From Novosphingobium sp. UBA1948 (lineage in GTDB: Bacteria > Pseudomonadota > Alphaproteobacteria > Sphingomonadales > Sphingomonadaceae), in contig DDES01000213.1 of the NCBI GenBank assembly GCA_002336765.1, positions 229-34,773 of the forward strand: a stretch of DNA of 34,545 bases, given 5' to 3'. Positions 1-7,143 of the stretch are shown piece by piece. A program made the translations under genes and the position numbers. Numbering within the stretch: the stretch's first letter is position 1; every line of letters starts with the position of its first letter. The notes under the pieces were generated by a model. It was not told the DNA's origin. It searched no databases and saw only the letters and a list, made by a program, of their open reading frames with translations.

Positions 1-1389
1 CAGCGCCTCGCGGATGGCGTCCAGCACATAGGGCGGCAGGCAGGCGGAAAGGTCGGTGAGTTTCACCCCCGGTTTATAGCTGGGGATGACCGATCCGAAC
101 TCACCCGCCGAGGCCTGCCCTTTCAGGAAATCGCCCACCTTCTGGCCCGGCGCGCTGTAATCCGCCCTGCCCGCCACATAGGCCGCGCTTTCCCAGCGCC
201 GTTGAAAGGCCACGCCTGCCAGAGGGTCGGCGCCATAATCCTTGGCCGGATCGACGGTGACGACCAGCCCCGAATTGGCGTTGAATTCCGCGCGCGAATA
301 CTGGCTCATGCCGTTGGTGACGACGCGGCCTTCTTCGCTGGTGGCGGCCACCACGCGCCCGCCGGGGCACATGCAAAAGCTGTAGACCGCACGCCCGTTG
401 CTGGCCTGATGCGCGAGGGCATAGGCGGCAGGGCCAAGGATCGGGTTGCCCGCATTGGCGCCATAGCGCGCGCGGTCGATCCAGCTTTGCGGATGCTCGA
501 TGCGCACGCCGATGGCGAAGGGTTTCGGCTCCATAAACACGCCGCGCGCGTGCAGCGCCTCGAATGTGTCGCGCGCCGAATGGCCCACCGCCATGATGCA
601 ATGGCGCGCGGGGATGTAGCTCTCCGCGCCATCAACCGTGCTTACGCAATGCAGGCCTTGCAATTGGCCATCGCGAATGTCGAAATCCACCACGCGGGTC
701 TGGAAGCGGTATTCGCCGCCCAGTTGCTCGATCGTCTCGCGCATGCTCATCACCATGGTGACGAGGCGGAACGTGCCGATATGGGGATGCGCTTCCCACA
801 GGATATCGTCGGGGGCGCCCGCCTTCACGAATTCCGTCAACACCTTGCGCGACAGATGGCGCGGATCCTTGATGCGGCTGTAGAGCTTGCCGTCGGAGAA
901 AGTGCCCGCCCCGCCCTCGCCGAATTGCACGTTGGATTCGGGCGTCAGCTCGTGGCGGCGCCACAGGCCCCACGTATCCTTGGTGCGCTCGCGCACCGCC
1001 TTGCCGCGCTCCACAATAATCGGCTTGAGCCCCATCTGCGCCAGAATCAGCGCCGCCAGAAGCCCGCAAGGACCAGCTCCGATCACCACGGGCCGCTCCC
1101 CCGCCCAGCCTTCAGGCGCGCGCACGGGGAACTTGTAGCCCGTATCGGGCGCGACCCGCACATGGTCGTCCGCCTCAAAGCGTGCCAGCACCTCGGCCTC
1201 GTCCGCCACCTCCAGATCGAAGACATAGACCAGCTTGATCGCCGCCTTCTTGCGCGCATCGTTACCCCGCCGCACCAGATGGGTGCGCAACAGGCGTTCC
1301 GGCGTGATACCCAGCCTTGCGCAAATGGCGGGCTCGATCGCTTGCGGTTCATGGTCGAGCGAGAGAGTAAGGTCTGAAAGGCGGATCAT
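1..1389 (-). CDS. FAD-dependent dehydrogenase, COG2509-like (partial, 3' end outside window)
   Basis: The frame is open from the ATG at 1389 to the left edge, giving 463 codons; the family is usually about 540 residues, so the C-terminus is missing. Residues 1-95 form the N-terminal extension typical of these proteins, with a basic LVRRGNDARKK segment. A Rossmann FAD-binding loop GAGPCG follows at 104-109, ending in the acidic VERGK. The segment FGEGGAGTFSDGKL further on is characteristic of the COG2509 group of uncharacterised FAD dehydrogenases. Family membership is recognised from these motifs; substrate and redox partner are unknown. It is the last visible gene of the minus-strand sugar operon, 20 bases after gtrA. 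It may act on the sugar or lipid product or may simply be a downstream neighbour. An oxidoreductase call is secure; its pathway role is not. Confidence 0.85.
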   Translation of the reverse strand, partial: MIRLSDLTLSLDHEPQAIEPAICARLGITPERLLRTHLVRRGNDARKKAAIKLVYVFDLEVADEAEVLARFEADDHVRVAPDTGYKFPVRAPEGWAGERPVVIGAGPCGLLAALILAQMGLKPIIVERGKAVRERTKDTWGLWRRHELTPESNVQFGEGGAGTFSDGKLYSRIKDPRHLSRKVLTEFVKAGAPDDILWEAHPHIGTFRLVTMVMSMRETIEQLGGEYRFQTRVVDFDIRDGQLQGLHCVSTVDGAESYIPARHCIMAVGHSARDTFEALHARGVFMEPKPFAIGVRIEHPQSWIDRARYGANAGNPILGPAAYALAHQASNGRAVYSFCMCPGGRVVAATSEEGRVVTNGMSQYSRAEFNANSGLVVTVDPAKDYGADPLAGVAFQRRWESAAYVAGRADYSAPGQKVGDFLKGQASAGEFGSVIPSYKPGVKLTDLSACLPPYVLDAIREAL

Positions 1390-1409
1390 GCGCGTCCCAT
1401 AGGCGCAAA

Positions 1410-1793
1410 TCAGCGCGCGCGAAACACCCAGCGTTTGAGCACCAGATAATTGAGCACCACCACGCCCAAGGTCGTCACCGCGCCCGCAGTATAGGGATTG
1501 GCGATGAAATGCGACACCAGCGCGAGGCCCGCCAGATTGACCAGATAATTCCCCGCATAGGACAGGGCGAAACGCAGCTTGGCAGGCCCTGCGCCGATGA
1601 ACACGCCACGCGAATAGGTGAGATAGTTGAACCCCGTGCCCATCACATAGCCGATGGCCTGCGCCTCATAACGCCCCTGCCCCAGCCACAGCAGCGCGGC
1701 ATAAAGCCCGTAGCCAAAGGCCGTGTTGATGCCGCCCGCCACCAGATAGCGCAGGACTTCCCATGCGCGGGTCGACAAGAACGGGCTAGCCAT
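1410..1793 (-). CDS. GtrA-like membrane protein (polyprenyl-phosphate-sugar flippase candidate)
   Basis: A 127-residue protein with four hydrophobic segments (roughly 15-35, 42-60, 78-98, 103-120) and the GtrA/DPMS signature: an early RYLVAGGINTAFGYG, a central GYVMGTGFNYLTYSRGVF and a basic end LVLKRWVFRAR. GtrA-family proteins are thought to flip undecaprenyl-phosphate-linked sugars across the inner membrane for O-antigen or cell-envelope glycosylation. The ATG at 1793 shares one base with the TGA of the preceding glycosyltransferase (TGATG), so the two are probably translationally coupled. A TTG three bases earlier is a possible alternative start. Pairing with a GT2 enzyme is the classic GtrA-GtrB arrangement; the third partner, a GT-C type transferase, is not in the window. 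Confidence 0.88.
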   Translation of the reverse strand: MASPFLSTRAWEVLRYLVAGGINTAFGYGLYAALLWLGQGRYEAQAIGYVMGTGFNYLTYSRGVFIGAGPAKLRFALSYAGNYLVNLAGLALVSHFIANPYTAGAVTTLGVVVLNYLVLKRWVFRAR

Positions 1794-2734
1794 CAATAGC
1801 CGTCCGGAAAGTTCACCCGCTCGCGCTCATGCACCAGCGGGGTCTGGCGGGTGCGTTCGGATATCTGGCGGATATGGTCACCCATCAGCCCGATGAAGCC
1901 GAACAACAGCGCAAACTGGAACTGCATCACGCTGCCGATCAGCCAGCCCGCAATGGGGCGACCGGTGAAGAAGGCAATCGCCCCGCCCACCAGCATCATC
2001 AGCGCCAGCAACACGCCCACCACGCCAAGATAGAGCGGAAAGCGCAGCAGGCGCTTGGACGATCCCGTCAGCCCCGCCACGGCGAAATCGAGCAGGGTGA
2101 AGAAATTGTTGTTCGACTTGCCCCGCGCGCGCGGCGGACGAACATAGGGGATGGTTTCCAGCGGGAAGCCGGTTTCCACCAACAGCCCGCGATAGAAAGG
2201 CTCCGGCTCGTTGAGCGCCTTGATCGCATCGACCACGCGGCGGCTGTAAAGGCCAAAGCCGGTAGCGTTGGGAATGGTCTGGAAATCGCCGAAGTTCTTG
2301 GCCATCCAATAGGAAATCGAGCGGATGGTGGAGAGGATCAGTCCGCTCTCCTCCGCCTCGCGCACGCCCAGCACGATATCGGTGCCTGCCTGCCAGCGGC
2401 GGACGAATTCGGGCAAAAGGTCGGGGCTGTCCTGAAAATCGGCACACATGCCAATTACGGCGCGGCCCCGCGCGGCGTAAATCCCATGCGTGGGCGAGCG
2501 CATCTGGCCGAAATTGCGGGTGTTGATGATGAGGCGGATGCGCGGATCGGCAGCACACATCGCGCGGATGATCTCCACCGTGCGGTCAGTCGATTCATTG
2601 TCGATGAAAATGATATCAAAGCTGACGCCCGTCGTCTCCATCTGGGCGATGACGGCGGCGGCTATGACCTGCGCGTTCAGTTCCTCGTTGCGGCAGGGGA
2701 TGACGATGGAAACGTCGGGAACATCGAAACTCAT
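1793..2734 (-). CDS. GT2 polyprenyl-phosphate glycosyltransferase (GtrB/DPM1/ArnC-like)
   Basis: A 313-residue inner-membrane glycosyltransferase. The N-terminal GT-A domain shows VSIVIPCRNEE at 8-18, FIDNESTDRT at 43-52 and the metal-binding acidic stretch ADFQD at 98-102, where most relatives have LQD. A basic PPRARGKSN loop precedes two transmembrane helices (about 232-257 and 263-288), the usual membrane anchor of the GtrB/ArnC group. Known members move a sugar from a nucleotide donor to undecaprenyl phosphate on the cytoplasmic face. Here the likely donor is the CDP-sugar made by the upstream genes, although the donor cannot be read from sequence. The start overlaps the SDR stop by four bases (ATGA), and the stop overlaps the gtrA-like start. 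Confidence 0.88.
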   Translation of the reverse strand: MSFDVPDVSIVIPCRNEELNAQVIAAAVIAQMETTGVSFDIIFIDNESTDRTVEIIRAMCAADPRIRLIINTRNFGQMRSPTHGIYAARGRAVIGMCADFQDSPDLLPEFVRRWQAGTDIVLGVREAEESGLILSTIRSISYWMAKNFGDFQTIPNATGFGLYSRRVVDAIKALNEPEPFYRGLLVETGFPLETIPYVRPPRARGKSNNNFFTLLDFAVAGLTGSSKRLLRFPLYLGVVGVLLALMMLVGGAIAFFTGRPIAGWLIGSVMQFQFALLFGFIGLMGDHIRQISERTRQTPLVHERERVNFPDGY

Positions 2735-3666
2735 GCCTGTTGTCCTGCCAGAAAATCGAGCGTTTCGGCCAGCGCCACGCGCAGCGGAACGGGAGAAATA
2801 CCGTATTGGCGCAGCAAAGCGTCATAGGCCTCGCCATCGCCGTGATAGATGTCGCTGGCCGGATCGGTGATGGCCGCGCGCTCCACGCTGACGCCTTCCA
2901 CCAGCGCGGCGACTTCGCCAGCCACCTGTTCCAGTTCGAGCGGGGTGCCGCCGCTGTCGAAGCGGGTCACGCCTTTCCCCTCCAGCATCAGCGCGAAAAC
3001 CAGCCCCATCACCTCGCGGATCGCGGCATAGGCGCGCACCACACGCTTGGGCGCGCGCACCATGATCGGGCGCCCGGCCAGCGCGTCAAGCATAAAGCTG
3101 GCGATGGCATAGGCCTGCGGCTTGTTGATGCGCGGGCCGGCCAGCGCATAGAGGCGGGCGATGACAGCGCTCTGGCTGGACTGCTCCGCCCAGCTTGCGA
3201 AGCTATCCTCGTCCTCGCGCTTCATCGCGCCATAGAGCGCCATGGCAGGGCGGGGATCATCCAGCTTCGCCGCCGCGCCGCTGCTGGCCACGAAAATCGC
3301 CTGCGCGCCAATCGGCCCCAAAGCGTTTAGCACCGTGTTGCGGATGGCATCATTGGCGGCGCGATACTCCGCCTCGTCCATCGCCTCGGCGCGATCCTTG
3401 GTCAGGAAAGCGGTGTGCAGCACAAGGGTCGGCTCTTGGGGCAACCACGCCATATCGGCCAGCGGGCGCTGCAACACCGGCGTGCCGTCCGACAGGCGCA
3501 GCGTTCGCGTGGTGGAGCCGAAAGCCCGCACGCGCTTGCCGAAATCCTCCCCCAGCGCGGCGCCCAGCAAGTCGAGCGTGGCCAGCCCCAGCCAGCCCCC
3601 CGCGCCGGTGATGACAATGCGCCGCCCGTCGGCCTTCAGCGCCTCGGCAACCGCCTGCTCAAGCAT
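2731..3666 (-). CDS. NAD-dependent epimerase/dehydratase-type SDR
   Basis: A 311-residue extended short-chain dehydrogenase. The NAD(P)-binding glycine motif GAGGWLG lies at 21-27, the catalytic serine region VASSG at 126-130 and the Tyr-Lys pair in ALYGAMK (Y145, K149). Related enzymes epimerise, dehydrate or reduce nucleotide-bound keto sugars. In the known CDP-yersiniose pathway an SDR (YerF) reduces the keto side chain installed by the ThDP enzyme YerE. This gene could play that part or reduce the C-4 ketone, which is inference from context only. Its start lies eight bases inside the end of the HAD gene and its end overlaps the glycosyltransferase start by four, so translation is tightly coupled. 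General class is certain, reaction unknown. Confidence 0.85.
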   Translation of the reverse strand: MLEQAVAEALKADGRRIVITGAGGWLGLATLDLLGAALGEDFGKRVRAFGSTTRTLRLSDGTPVLQRPLADMAWLPQEPTLVLHTAFLTKDRAEAMDEAEYRAANDAIRNTVLNALGPIGAQAIFVASSGAAAKLDDPRPAMALYGAMKREDEDSFASWAEQSSQSAVIARLYALAGPRINKPQAYAIASFMLDALAGRPIMVRAPKRVVRAYAAIREVMGLVFALMLEGKGVTRFDSGGTPLELEQVAGEVAALVEGVSVERAAITDPASDIYHGDGEAYDALLRQYGISPVPLRVALAETLDFLAGQQA

Positions 3667-4309
3667 GATGCCCTGCCAGCACCGCCTCGGTCAGCTTGCC
3701 AAAGCAATCGAAGCTGTCCTCAGGCGCCACATAATCGGCATGGGCATAGCCATAGGTGACGAAGAGGAAATCCATCCCCGCATCCTCGGCCACCTGATGG
3801 TCGATCTCGCTGTCGCCAATGAACAGACATTCGCGCGGCGCCGCGCCGATCTGCGCCAGCACAGCGTCCAGCATATCGGGCGCGGGCTTGGGGCGCAGGC
3901 CCTCGCGCTGGCCCACAACGGCGGTGAACAGCCCGCCCAGCCCCGTATCGCGCAGCACGTTCTCGATCAGGTTCTGCGGCTTGTTCGAACAGATCGACAA
4001 ACCATGGCCCGCCTGCGCCAAGCGGGCAAGGCCGCCCGCCACATGGGGAAACAGCGTTGCCGCGCTGGTTTGCAGCAAGGCATAGCGGCGGCGGAACTCG
4101 GCAATTTCGGCATCGGGATCGCCGCAAGCCTCGCCCAGCAAGGCCGCCACCATCTTCGCCCCGCCCACGCTCATCCACGGGCGGGCCGCATGCACATCGA
4201 GCGCAAGATCGCTGCCCCGTTCAGCCAGCATGCCGCCCAGAATCTCGCAGCAAATGGCGCAGCTATCCACCAGCGTGCCATCAAGATCGAAGATAAGGTG
4301 TTTACGCAT
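3659..4309 (-). CDS. HAD-superfamily phosphatase (phosphoglycolate phosphatase-like)
   Basis: A 216-residue HAD hydrolase. Motif I is FDLDGTLVDS, with nucleophile D8 and acid/base D10. Motif II is the SICSNK segment, and the motif III lysine and motif IV acidic residues (FIGDSEID) follow, with KPAPDML between them. The cap resembles phosphoglycolate phosphatases. I chose the ATG at 4309 because the DLDGT motif normally sits within ten residues of the start. A longer frame from 4378 would translate through the palindromic repeat at 4325-4370 and adds residues with no family resemblance. In this operon it probably removes phosphate from a sugar or aldol intermediate, or acts in metabolite repair. 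It follows the ThDP enzyme by 74 bases and overlaps the SDR gene by eight. Confidence 0.85.
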   Translation of the reverse strand: MRKHLIFDLDGTLVDSCAICCEILGGMLAERGSDLALDVHAARPWMSVGGAKMVAALLGEACGDPDAEIAEFRRRYALLQTSAATLFPHVAGGLARLAQAGHGLSICSNKPQNLIENVLRDTGLGGLFTAVVGQREGLRPKPAPDMLDAVLAQIGAAPRECLFIGDSEIDHQVAEDAGMDFLFVTYGYAHADYVAPEDSFDCFGKLTEAVLAGHHA

Positions 4310-4324
4310 CCCGCCGCGTGTAGA

Positions 4325-4370
4325 GCATCGTGCAAAAAAGTGGGAACCGGTTTTTTGCAAAAAACGATGC
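4325..4370. repeat. Imperfect palindromic intergenic repeat (AAGTGGGAACCGG-type)
   Basis: The 46-base element has nested inverted arms: GCATCGT (4325-4331) with ACGATGC (4364-4370), and GCAAAAAA (4332-4339) with TTTTTTGC (4351-4358). The central loop is GTGGGAACCGG and there is an A5 bulge on the right side. Elements with a GTGGGAACCGG core flanked by inverted arms are, from memory, scattered between genes in many alphaproteobacteria. It lies between the ThDP-enzyme stop and the HAD start, so in the minus-strand message it can fold into a long hairpin. It could affect mRNA stability or partly terminate transcription. Confidence 0.75.
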
Positions 4371-4383
4371 GACCCCACAAAAA

Positions 4384-6267
4384 TCAGCGAAGAGTTGCGC
4401 AGGGTGCCATAGCCTCGGCTAGTTCCTCGTCAGACAGGAAGGGCGAGAGATCCTCCAGCGGCGCGGAGACCATCGAACCATCGGGCAGACGGCGGCTCGA
4501 GAGCTTGGGCTCGAACTGCTGCGCCTTGTCGATCATCACCTCGCAAAGCTGCGGCCCGTCGCTGTCCAGCGTGGCGCGGATGGCGGCGGCCAGATCGCCG
4601 TCCTTCTCCGCCTTGCGCGTGGGCAGGCCGAAACCGGCGGCAAGGCGCGCGAAATCAGGGAAAGTCAGGCCCGAATCCGGCCCGCAGCCCACCGAGAAGC
4701 CTTGGAAATGCGCGACTTGGCTTTGGCGGATCGAGTGATAGCCATCGTTGTTGAGCACAAAGGTCTTGATCGGCAGATTGCAGCCCGCGATGGTCTGCAA
4801 CTCCTGAATGTTCATCATGATCGAGCCATCGCCCGCAAGGCAGATGATACGCTTTTGGGTGCCGGAACCAGCTTTGGCCGCATGATAGGCGCCGATCGCG
4901 GCGGGCAGATCATAGCCCATGCTGGCGCAGCCGCTGTTGGTATACAGCCGCTGGCCCTGCTTCAGATCGGCGCATTGGAAGATGGTGACGCAGGCCGTGC
5001 CATCGCCCGAGACGATGATATCGCCCTCGTCCAGCTCGCGGAACAAAGCCTCGCCGAACACATAGGGGTTGATCGGGCCCGTCTTGCTGCGCATCGCGTC
5101 GCGCACGGTGGGGTATTTGGCGCTGCGGGCGCGGCTGCGCGCGACATAGGCGGCACGCTGCTCCGCGCCTTGCGCGGGCACGCCCACGGCATCGACGGCG
5201 GCAAAGAAATCGCGCAGATCGGCGTGGATCGGGCGGTGCAGCTTCAGCGTCGGCTTGCCCAGCTCGGCGGCGTCAATATCCACCATCGCGATGCGCGCAT
5301 TGCGGGCAAAGGCCAGCCAGTTATAGCTGATCTGGCGGATGTTGAGACGGCTGCCCAGCACCAGCAGATAGTCGGCGGACTGCACGGCAAAATTGCCGCC
5401 ACGGTCGCCCACACTGCCCGGACGGCCGACATAAAGCGGATGGGCATTGGGCAGCGCATCATGCGCGTTCCAGCCCGTCACGACCGGCGCGCCCAGCTTC
5501 TCGATCAGCGCCAGAAAGCGCTCATGCGTGTTCGACAGGCGCACACCCGCGCCCACAAACACCACGGGCCGCTCCGCCGCGCAGAATTCCGCCAGCACGG
5601 TGCCAACTTCCGCTTCCAGCGCCGCACCGGTCAGCGCGCCCTGCTCGGCGGCATTGTTGGGTGCTAGCCATTCGGCGGCGGTATCCGCATCCGATGCCGG
5701 ATCAAACCCAGCCAAAGCATCGGGATCAACGGGCGCCGCCTGAACGTCGATAGGAACGTCGATCCACACCGGCCCGGGCCTTCCGCGCGTCGCCAGATAG
5801 AACGCCTTTTCCACCACGCGGCGGGCATCCTTGGGATCCTGCAACACCACGGCATATTTGGTGACAGGCTTGACCATGCCGACAATGTCGACTTCCTGAT
5901 CGCCCAACTGGCGCAGCGGGATATGCGGGAAATTGCCCGCGATCGTCTCGCGCTTCACCTGACCCGACACCACGATCATCGGGATCGAGTCGACATAGGC
6001 GCCATAGACGCCGTTGAGCGTGTTCACCCCGCCCGGCCCCGTGGTGACATTCACCAGCGCCGGAACGCCCGACAGGCGCGCATAGCTTTCCGCCGCGATG
6101 GCGCTGGCCTGCTCATGGTGGTTGAACACCTTGGCAAGGCCCGCCTCGCGCCCGAAAGCATCGTTGAGATGCATCGCGCCGCCGCCGGTCAGCATGAAGC
6201 AATGGCGAACGCCCCGCTCGACAAGCAGGCGCGCGATCAGGTCGGCAACACGGATCATCTCGGCCAT
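4384..6267 (-). CDS. Thiamine-diphosphate-dependent enzyme, acetolactate synthase-like (YerE-type candidate)
   Basis: A 627-residue ThDP enzyme with the three-domain layout of acetohydroxyacid synthases. The Pyr domain (1-170) has the catalytic glutamate in NHHEQASA (E52) and TTGPGG. A central domain (about 205-345) follows, then the PP domain with the cofactor motif GDG (479-481), 24 residues and NN (506-507). Length is slightly above the usual 550-600. It starts six bases after the aldolase stop. In Yersinia, YerE, also a ThDP enzyme, transfers a two-carbon unit from pyruvate to C-4 of CDP-4-keto-3,6-dideoxyglucose. The rfbFGH genes upstream would make that acceptor, so a YerE-like sugar-branching role is the best guess. 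The fold and cofactor are secure and the acceptor is inferred. A second ATG lies three codons in. Confidence 0.85.
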   Translation of the reverse strand: MAEMIRVADLIARLLVERGVRHCFMLTGGGAMHLNDAFGREAGLAKVFNHHEQASAIAAESYARLSGVPALVNVTTGPGGVNTLNGVYGAYVDSIPMIVVSGQVKRETIAGNFPHIPLRQLGDQEVDIVGMVKPVTKYAVVLQDPKDARRVVEKAFYLATRGRPGPVWIDVPIDVQAAPVDPDALAGFDPASDADTAAEWLAPNNAAEQGALTGAALEAEVGTVLAEFCAAERPVVFVGAGVRLSNTHERFLALIEKLGAPVVTGWNAHDALPNAHPLYVGRPGSVGDRGGNFAVQSADYLLVLGSRLNIRQISYNWLAFARNARIAMVDIDAAELGKPTLKLHRPIHADLRDFFAAVDAVGVPAQGAEQRAAYVARSRARSAKYPTVRDAMRSKTGPINPYVFGEALFRELDEGDIIVSGDGTACVTIFQCADLKQGQRLYTNSGCASMGYDLPAAIGAYHAAKAGSGTQKRIICLAGDGSIMMNIQELQTIAGCNLPIKTFVLNNDGYHSIRQSQVAHFQGFSVGCGPDSGLTFPDFARLAAGFGLPTRKAEKDGDLAAAIRATLDSDGPQLCEVMIDKAQQFEPKLSSRRLPDGSMVSAPLEDLSPFLSDEELAEAMAPCATLR

Positions 6268-6273
6268 GAGGGG

Positions 6274-7077
6274 TTACGCAGGCTCGCTGGCTTTGAGGCC
6301 GGCGGCGCGTGCCTCCATCATGGCGATGCGGGTGGCGTCTTCCTCGGCAATGCCGCGATAGAAGTCGCGCTTGTTCTGGAGCCAGAGCAGTTCGAACTCG
6401 ATGGCCAGATCCATGCCCGCTTCCGCGCGGCCATCCTTCACCACGGCAGCATCGAACACCACCTTGCGGGTTTCGAAACGGTCGAGGCGACGGTCGCGCG
6501 CGTCCGACAGCAAGGGGATCGAGGTCGGCGCGACGCCGCCGCCCACCACCAGTTCCACCCCGCGCGCGGCGGCCACCTCGGCCACCTGGTTGACATAACC
6601 GGCCATCTCGTCACTGTTCACGAAGCTGCGGTCATGGCCCAGCGAACCGGCGAAATCGACGCGGCCGAACACAAAGCCGACATTGCCAGCCTGCGCCACT
6701 TCGCCCAGCGTCTCGATGGTGGTGAAGGTGGCATGGGTTTCCACGTTGAACAGGAAGCTCATGTCGGCCTGCTCGTCCTTGGGGAACACCTTGTCCTTGG
6801 CGGCGATGAATTTGGACAGCGCATAGGGCGTCTCGACCATCGGGGCGATGATGAAGTCCACCCCATACTGGCGCGCCTCTATCAGATCGCGCACCGCCTC
6901 GCAGCCACCGATCTTGAGCGCAACCTTGAGACCCGCACGACGGGCCAGCTCTAACAGACGCAGGAATTCGTCCGAACGGGTACCCTCCGCCTCGAACTCG
7001 GCCTTCACGGCGACAAAGCCATAGCTCTCGCGACCCTTGGTCAGGATGGCCAACATGCGTTTTTCGTATGCGTTCAC
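6274..7077 (-). CDS. HpcH/HpaI-family aldolase / citrate lyase-like
   Basis: A 267-residue TIM-barrel protein of the HpcH/HpaI aldolase family. The family metal ligands appear as FNVETH (E113) and GFVFGRVDFAGSLG (D141), matching the canonical segment that ends in a metal-binding Asp before xxSxG. Known members cleave or form C-C bonds between pyruvate or oxaloacetate and an aldehyde. I chose the GTG at 7077 because AGAGGG lies six bases upstream and the protein then begins MNAYEKRM; a TTG at 7140 would add 21 residues unlike the family. It lies between rfbH (67-base gap, with a weak hairpin at 7120-7136) and the ThDP enzyme (6-base gap). It may supply or consume a 2-oxoacid for the ThDP step, or extend a sugar directly. 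This is not a standard member of dideoxysugar pathways. Confidence 0.82.
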   Translation of the reverse strand: MNAYEKRMLAILTKGRESYGFVAVKAEFEAEGTRSDEFLRLLELARRAGLKVALKIGGCEAVRDLIEARQYGVDFIIAPMVETPYALSKFIAAKDKVFPKDEQADMSFLFNVETHATFTTIETLGEVAQAGNVGFVFGRVDFAGSLGHDRSFVNSDEMAGYVNQVAEVAAARGVELVVGGGVAPTSIPLLSDARDRRLDRFETRKVVFDAAVVKDGRAEAGMDLAIEFELLWLQNKRDFYRGIAEEDATRIAMMEARAAGLKASEPA

Positions 7078-7143
7078 GTCTTGCCCTCTTTGGCTGGTTA
7101 CGACCCCGCCAGATTCCCCGGCCAATATCGCTGGCCCCAAAAT

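Noticed and set aside
202..1377. Long plus-strand open frame of 391 codons opposite the FAD dehydrogenase
   Set aside because: Its translation is rich in His, Arg and Ala with no family motifs; it mirrors the minus-strand gene, which has clear FAD motifs.
4310..4378. N-terminal extension of the HAD protein through the palindrome
   Set aside because: It would place 23 unrelated residues before the DLDGT motif and translate the repeat; the ATG at 4309 fits the family.
7120..7136. GGCCA/TGGCC hairpin between rfbH and the aldolase gene as a terminator
   Set aside because: Five-base stem without a T-tract on either strand; the operon seems to continue through it.
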